Shown: positions 60,527 to 64,000 of the stretch, one piece after another
How positions within the stretch are numbered: position 1 is the stretch's first letter
How the letters are laid out: every line of letters begins with the position of its first letter
Source: G965230615 sp965230615
GTDB lineage: Bacteria; Pseudomonadota; Gammaproteobacteria; HTCC5015
NCBI GenBank assembly: GCA_965230615.1
Contig: OZ246012.1
Span: 248,001-312,000, forward strand
Length of the DNA: 64,000 bases
Direction of reading: 5' to 3'
The notes under the pieces: generated by a model
What the model saw: the letters and a program-made list of their open reading frames with translations, nothing else
The model's database searches: none
What the model was told of the DNA's origin: nothing
Translations under genes and position numbers: made by a program

Positions 60527-61435
60527 ATGAGTGTTTATTTAAGCAGTATCAATTATGAATTAGGTGAGTTAGCACAAAATTACGTAGAAGCAGAAGGCTA
60601 TAAAGCTGTTATCGACAGTGCAAAAATGCCTGAAATACCAACTTTATGGGGATGGGGGGAGTTTTATTCGACTGAGAATATTTTTAGTTTAGCAACAGCG
60701 TCCATTAAAAAAACATTAAGCTCTGCAGAGGTATCACCTGATACTGTTGAGGCTGTTATTTTATGTTCAAGCAACTTCGAAGGCTCATTTCCTGAACAAA
60801 ATAAGCAGCTCGGTGAGCTTCTTAACAGTTTAGAACTCCATCAGGCGCAAGTATTAGGGACATCTTTAACAGGTTGCGTGTGTGCCTTAACTGGGATGAA
60901 TTTGGCTTTTCAGTTAGTGAAGTCTAAAGCTTATACCAATGTGTTGCTTGTCGTGTTAGAAAATGTACACAGTGGTATGCCAAGGTTTTCAGACTATGGT
61001 GTGTTTAGTGACGCCGCTGCCAGTTGTCTGATTAGTGCCGATACGCAAAGCGGCTTTCATATATTGGACTATACGCAGCGTCATAACCCGCTTGAGATGA
61101 TTAATCGATCCAAGCTCGACTATCAATCTGACAGTCAACAAAGTCTATTTAAAGCGTTATTTTCAGCTCAACAATTAGCAGTGACAGATATTGATAAGCT
61201 CATTGCGAATAACACGTTTATTCCTCTGAAGACGACCAAAGAAAAAGCGTATGGCTTTAAGCAAAAACAGCTGTTTCTAGATAATATAAGTCGTACCGGA
61301 CATTGTTTTGCCAGTGATACTTTAATTGGTTTGGCAGACTTGCAGGCGCAGGGCAATATTCAGGCAGGTAGTTACTACTGCTTGTATGCCGATGCTGATG
61401 GACATGAGGCGGCAGTATTACTGCAATCTTGCTGA
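60527..61435 (+). CDS. Ketoacyl-ACP synthase III-like protein with altered catalytic triad
   Basis: 302 residues with a thiolase-type fold. The nucleophile position aligns to Cys117 in GTSLTGCVCALTGMNLA, and GVFSDAAASCLIS corresponds to the usual FGDGA segment. The other two KAS III residues are changed: the HQAN histidine region reads IANNTF, and the GNTSAAS asparagine region reads TGHCFASD. Such proteins are often acyltransferases or esterases in secondary metabolism rather than elongating synthases. Divergent from the hydrazine operon; ends at a shared bidirectional terminator. It might acylate the peptide or its hydrazine unit, or supply the chain later removed by the acylase; this is inference. 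Confidence 0.75.
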   Translation: MSVYLSSINYELGELAQNYVEAEGYKAVIDSAKMPEIPTLWGWGEFYSTENIFSLATASIKKTLSSAEVSPDTVEAVILCSSNFEGSFPEQNKQLGELLNSLELHQAQVLGTSLTGCVCALTGMNLAFQLVKSKAYTNVLLVVLENVHSGMPRFSDYGVFSDAAASCLISADTQSGFHILDYTQRHNPLEMINRSKLDYQSDSQQSLFKALFSAQQLAVTDIDKLIANNTFIPLKTTKEKAYGFKQKQLFLDNISRTGHCFASDTLIGLADLQAQGNIQAGSYYCLYADADGHEAAVLLQSC

Positions 61436-61485
61436 AAAAATAATATTGCGTACATGCGTTCGAATGTAAAGAGAGTCTGTTAGTG

Positions 61486-61516
61486 CTGCTGAGCTGCCCT
61501 GTAAGCAGCTCAGCAG
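61486..61516. terminator. Strong bidirectional terminator
   Basis: Perfect 12-bp arms CTGCTGAGCTGC / GCAGCTCAGCAG around a 7-nt loop, followed by TGTCTTGTTTTTTA on the plus strand, between converging genes. Confidence 0.78.
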
Positions 61517-61527
61517 TGTCTTGTTTT

Positions 61528-63264
61528 TTATGAAGCCGCTTTATTTAAAATCGACTGCTCTTCAGTAGACGGGGATTCGTTAATTTGTGTATCCGCAACT
61601 CGTCCATCTTCCATGAAAATAAGTTGGTCGGCGTGTTTAAAATAGCGATCATCATGCGTAATGATAATAACCATTTTATTTTTGCTCTTTAAGTCAGGCA
61701 GGATTTTGGTGTAGAAGATATCTTTAAAGCGTGGATCCTGGTCTGCCGCCCATTCATCAAACAGGTATACATCACGGTCTTCTAATAGTGTTACTAATAG
61801 TGCCAGGCGTCGCCTCTGACCGTCTGATAGTTCTACGCGACTGAAAACGCCTTTGTCATCGATTTTTATCTTTTGATCAAGCTCAAGGTATTTGAGATAT
61901 CGTTGCATTTCTGCAACATCAAGATTTTCTAACATTCCATAGAGCTTGGGGAAAGTGTAAAAGTCAGAATAAATTGCACAAATAGATTCTCGCGCGGTAA
62001 TTTTATTAGACATGGTAACTGCTGTGTTACCAAAATATATGGTACCAATACTCGGTGGATAATGTTGAGTGATAAGCTTAGCGAGTGTTGATTTACCTGA
62101 GCCATTACCACCGACAATATAGCTTATTTGACCCTTTTCGAAGGTAAGATTAATTGGCTTGAGTTTGAACTGAGCGCCACTTTTATCAGCAGGGTAGCTA
62201 TAGCTGATATCTCTTAAAACAAGCTGATTCCAGTCTGGGATTGCTTCGGTGCTGCCGGGTTCTTCGATACTTTCAGCTTCAAGTTTGGTTATATGTTCTA
62301 GTGCAATATGCCCAGCTTTGAGCTGTGGTAATGAATTTAGGAAAACTGCTATAGGGCCAGTAATGTATAACAATGCCATAATGATGCCTAATAGCTCAGT
62401 ATTATTTAATGAGTAGATATAAGGTAGATGAAAAGCAACAACACCCATCACTCCAAATGCTATTAAGTCACCATAGGAAATCGACATTAGCATAATTGCG
62501 GTGCCTAACTTTTCTTTTTGTAAAGCGCTCCTTTCGGGCTCCAAAATAGTTTCTTTTAAATATTCTTCGCATTTTTGTGTGTTAAGTTTAAGTTCCTTGG
62601 AGCCATATATAAACCCTCGAACGCCTTCTTGGATAACATCATGTATCTTACGTACACGTTGCATAAGGTATACGCCAAACTGCAAGGGGATTTGGTATGA
62701 AATACCACCAATAATTATACAGATAAGAACAAAGATAAAAACTTTGTAATCCAGAGATAATAAATAGCTAAGCAGCCCTATAGTGGTAACAGCAGATACC
62801 CATAAATTTGGCAATATCGATACTGCGCCAGCAAGTGTTGGAATATCACGTGTAAAAACATTAATGATAACTGAAGGACCAACACGTTCTATGCTGCTAG
62901 TAGGCATGTGTCGTACTTTTTCATAAAGCTCCATTTTTAAATCGAAGGCTGCTTTTTTCGAGAGCAGGTTTACCATAATCATTGATAACGATTTGAAAAT
63001 AAGAATACAAAAGCAATTAAGTACAAATATAGTCGCCAGTGTCGATGTTGGTGAGTTAAAGAAGCTGTAATTTGTTGATTCTAGTGTTGCGGCTTTTGGT
63101 AAATAGCTGCCCGATAAAGAATAGATAATAAAAGGAATCACAAATGCAAAACATAAGCCTGACACCATTCCACAGATAACTGCTACTATTAACCAGCTAG
63201 GTGATGCTTGGCTTAATGTCCTTGTAAGAGTACGTTTACGTTGATTTTTTTTGGTTGTTTTCAT
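61528..63264 (-). CDS. Cyclic-peptide-type ABC exporter (PvdE/SyrD-like)
   Basis: 578 residues, a fused half-transporter. Six membrane helices lie in the first ~320 residues. The nucleotide-binding domain has Walker A GGNGSGKS (385-392), the signature ELSDGQRRR (478-486) and the extended Walker B YLFDEWAADQDPRFKD (500-515). The DEWAADQDP form is diagnostic of the exporter family that moves pyoverdine precursors, syringomycin and related peptides to the periplasm. Its start lies 29 bp after the acylase stop, so the two are probably co-transcribed. Likely exports the product of the local NRPS. Confidence 0.9.
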   Translation of the reverse strand: MKTTKKNQRKRTLTRTLSQASPSWLIVAVICGMVSGLCFAFVIPFIIYSLSGSYLPKAATLESTNYSFFNSPTSTLATIFVLNCFCILIFKSLSMIMVNLLSKKAAFDLKMELYEKVRHMPTSSIERVGPSVIINVFTRDIPTLAGAVSILPNLWVSAVTTIGLLSYLLSLDYKVFIFVLICIIIGGISYQIPLQFGVYLMQRVRKIHDVIQEGVRGFIYGSKELKLNTQKCEEYLKETILEPERSALQKEKLGTAIMLMSISYGDLIAFGVMGVVAFHLPYIYSLNNTELLGIIMALLYITGPIAVFLNSLPQLKAGHIALEHITKLEAESIEEPGSTEAIPDWNQLVLRDISYSYPADKSGAQFKLKPINLTFEKGQISYIVGGNGSGKSTLAKLITQHYPPSIGTIYFGNTAVTMSNKITARESICAIYSDFYTFPKLYGMLENLDVAEMQRYLKYLELDQKIKIDDKGVFSRVELSDGQRRRLALLVTLLEDRDVYLFDEWAADQDPRFKDIFYTKILPDLKSKNKMVIIITHDDRYFKHADQLIFMEDGRVADTQINESPSTEEQSILNKAAS

Positions 63265-63293
63265 GCTTTAGCCTGAATAAGGTTGTTATGCTG

Positions 63294-64000
63294 TTACTGT
63301 GCTTTAGGTACTAATTTAAGCTCATTACTGCTTGCATTCATTGTCAAGAACTTTACATCCCTGTGCATCTCAAGCATATCATCATAATGCTTACTCAAGA
63401 TATTGCCAGACTGACCTGTCGGTAAACTGAATAAGCTATTATCAAGGTTTTCTAAATCACTGATTTGCCTATATGAAGCTCCCCATAACTGAGCAAAAGG
63501 TGAGTTCTTGTTGCTGAAAGCAGTAGGTGCAACATTGACAGAGTTCTGTGAGCCTGGGCTAGCAATGCTTCGATGAAATATATAGCGTAATAAATAGTCC
63601 TGGCTGGCAGGTCTAGATAGCATATATTTGCTTTCACTAAAGGGGTAGTGCCCATAGTGTGCTTGATGAATTTTTCCCCATTGCCAGTCTTCGATATCGT
63701 TGCCACCAATTGTCGATAGATAAGTAACAGCATGTTCAAATGCTATATTGGCAATGGCCTCACAAGTTTCAGTGATATCTTGCGTTATTTTATGGTCGCA
63801 CCAGCTACTGTCTGGTTTAGCAATCATATTATTTAAAAATAATGGGTTATAGCGATAAGCCAAGTCTTGCATCTCACTATTTTTAACATCATCTTCTAGA
63901 ATCAAACGTGTGAAGTTTTCTAGCCAGCTTTGATAAATCGTTGGCGCTATGCCGTCTACATTATAACTGCCATCCCAGTCTTTCAGGTACTCGGTTGCTT
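63294..64000 (-). CDS. Penicillin-acylase-family (PvdQ-like) hydrolase, C-terminal part
   Basis: The frame stays open to the right edge, so only the last ~235 residues are visible; an internal TTG at 63905 is not the real start. Family features of the beta subunit C-terminus are clear: YLKDWDGSYNVDGIAPTIYQSW near the edge, and SPFAQLWGASYRQISDLENLDNSLFSLPTGQSGNILSKHYDDMLEMHRD near the end. The Ntn-hydrolase catalytic serine and the signal peptide lie outside the window. Relatives such as PvdQ remove a fatty acyl chain from exported precursors in the periplasm. Co-transcription with a cyclic-peptide exporter fits such maturation. Confidence 0.87.
   Translation of the reverse strand, partial: ATEYLKDWDGSYNVDGIAPTIYQSWLENFTRLILEDDVKNSEMQDLAYRYNPLFLNNMIAKPDSSWCDHKITQDITETCEAIANIAFEHAVTYLSTIGGNDIEDWQWGKIHQAHYGHYPFSESKYMLSRPASQDYLLRYIFHRSIASPGSQNSVNVAPTAFSNKNSPFAQLWGASYRQISDLENLDNSLFSLPTGQSGNILSKHYDDMLEMHRDVKFLTMNASSNELKLVPKAQ

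Noticed and set aside
1..64000. CRISPR arrays, insertion sequences, prophage or attachment sites
   Set aside because: No regularly spaced short repeats, transposase or integrase frames, or flanking direct repeats of suitable form were seen on either strand.

Overview
The window looks like a chromosomal stretch of a Gram-negative, probably marine or host-associated gammaproteobacterium. This is inferred from moderately AT-leaning DNA, an exosortase system with a PEP-CTERM protein, a PvdE-like exporter and PvdQ-like acylase, and secreted metalloproteases. No taxonomic marker gene is present, so the assignment is tentative. I see no rRNA, tRNA, insertion sequence or CRISPR array.

Layout. 1-4163: 3' part of an RHS/YD-repeat protein with a variable C-terminal tip, followed 3 bp later by a small two-helix membrane ORF (possible immunity partner). 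4487-8569 (-): a 1360-aa HTH + PD-(D/E)XK-like + P-loop NTPase protein resembling STAND-type defence proteins, with two matching operator-like dyads upstream. 8649-9211: two copies of a structured intergenic repeat with covarying hairpins. 9212-11497 (-): a secreted reprolysin-like metalloprotease and a separate gene that may encode its propeptide. 12150-14353 (+): a matrixin-like protease with a CARDB domain and a membrane-anchored partner. 14916-42062 (+): a 9048-aa, seven-module NRPS. 42266-49902 (+): a polysaccharide/exosortase block (DUF4091 protein, O-antigen ligase-like, flippase, hexapeptide acyltransferase, glycosyltransferase, exosortase H-like, membrane partner). 50000-50770 (-) PEP-CTERM protein; 51026-51640 (-) pyrophosphatase; 51877-52080 (+) MbtH-like protein. 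52143-60044 (-): seven-gene operon. 60527-61435 (+): KAS III-like protein. 61528-64000 (-): cyclic-peptide ABC exporter and a penicillin-acylase-family enzyme running off the right edge.

Central interpretation. The 52143-60044 operon contains a lysine N6-hydroxylase-like flavoenzyme, a small cupin, a methionyl-tRNA-synthetase-like protein and a DAO-type FAD oxidase. This is the set known from N-N bond (hydrazine) formation in s56-p1 (Spb38/Spb40/Spb36), pyrazomycin (PyrM/PyrN/PyrL) and triacsin biosynthesis, except that the cupin and MetRS-like parts, fused in those enzymes, are separate genes here. A GNAT, an NTF2-like protein and an adenylation-carrier protein with an unusual pocket complete the operon and could modify and activate the hydrazine building block. 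Nearby are the large NRPS (pockets read as Thr, Tyr, unknown, Pro, Asn, Asn, Pro; epimerase domains after modules 3 and 5), MbtH, exporter and periplasmic-type acylase. Together they suggest a hydrazine-containing nonribosomal peptide made as an acylated precursor, exported and trimmed. The product is unknown to me and the link between the two halves is inference.
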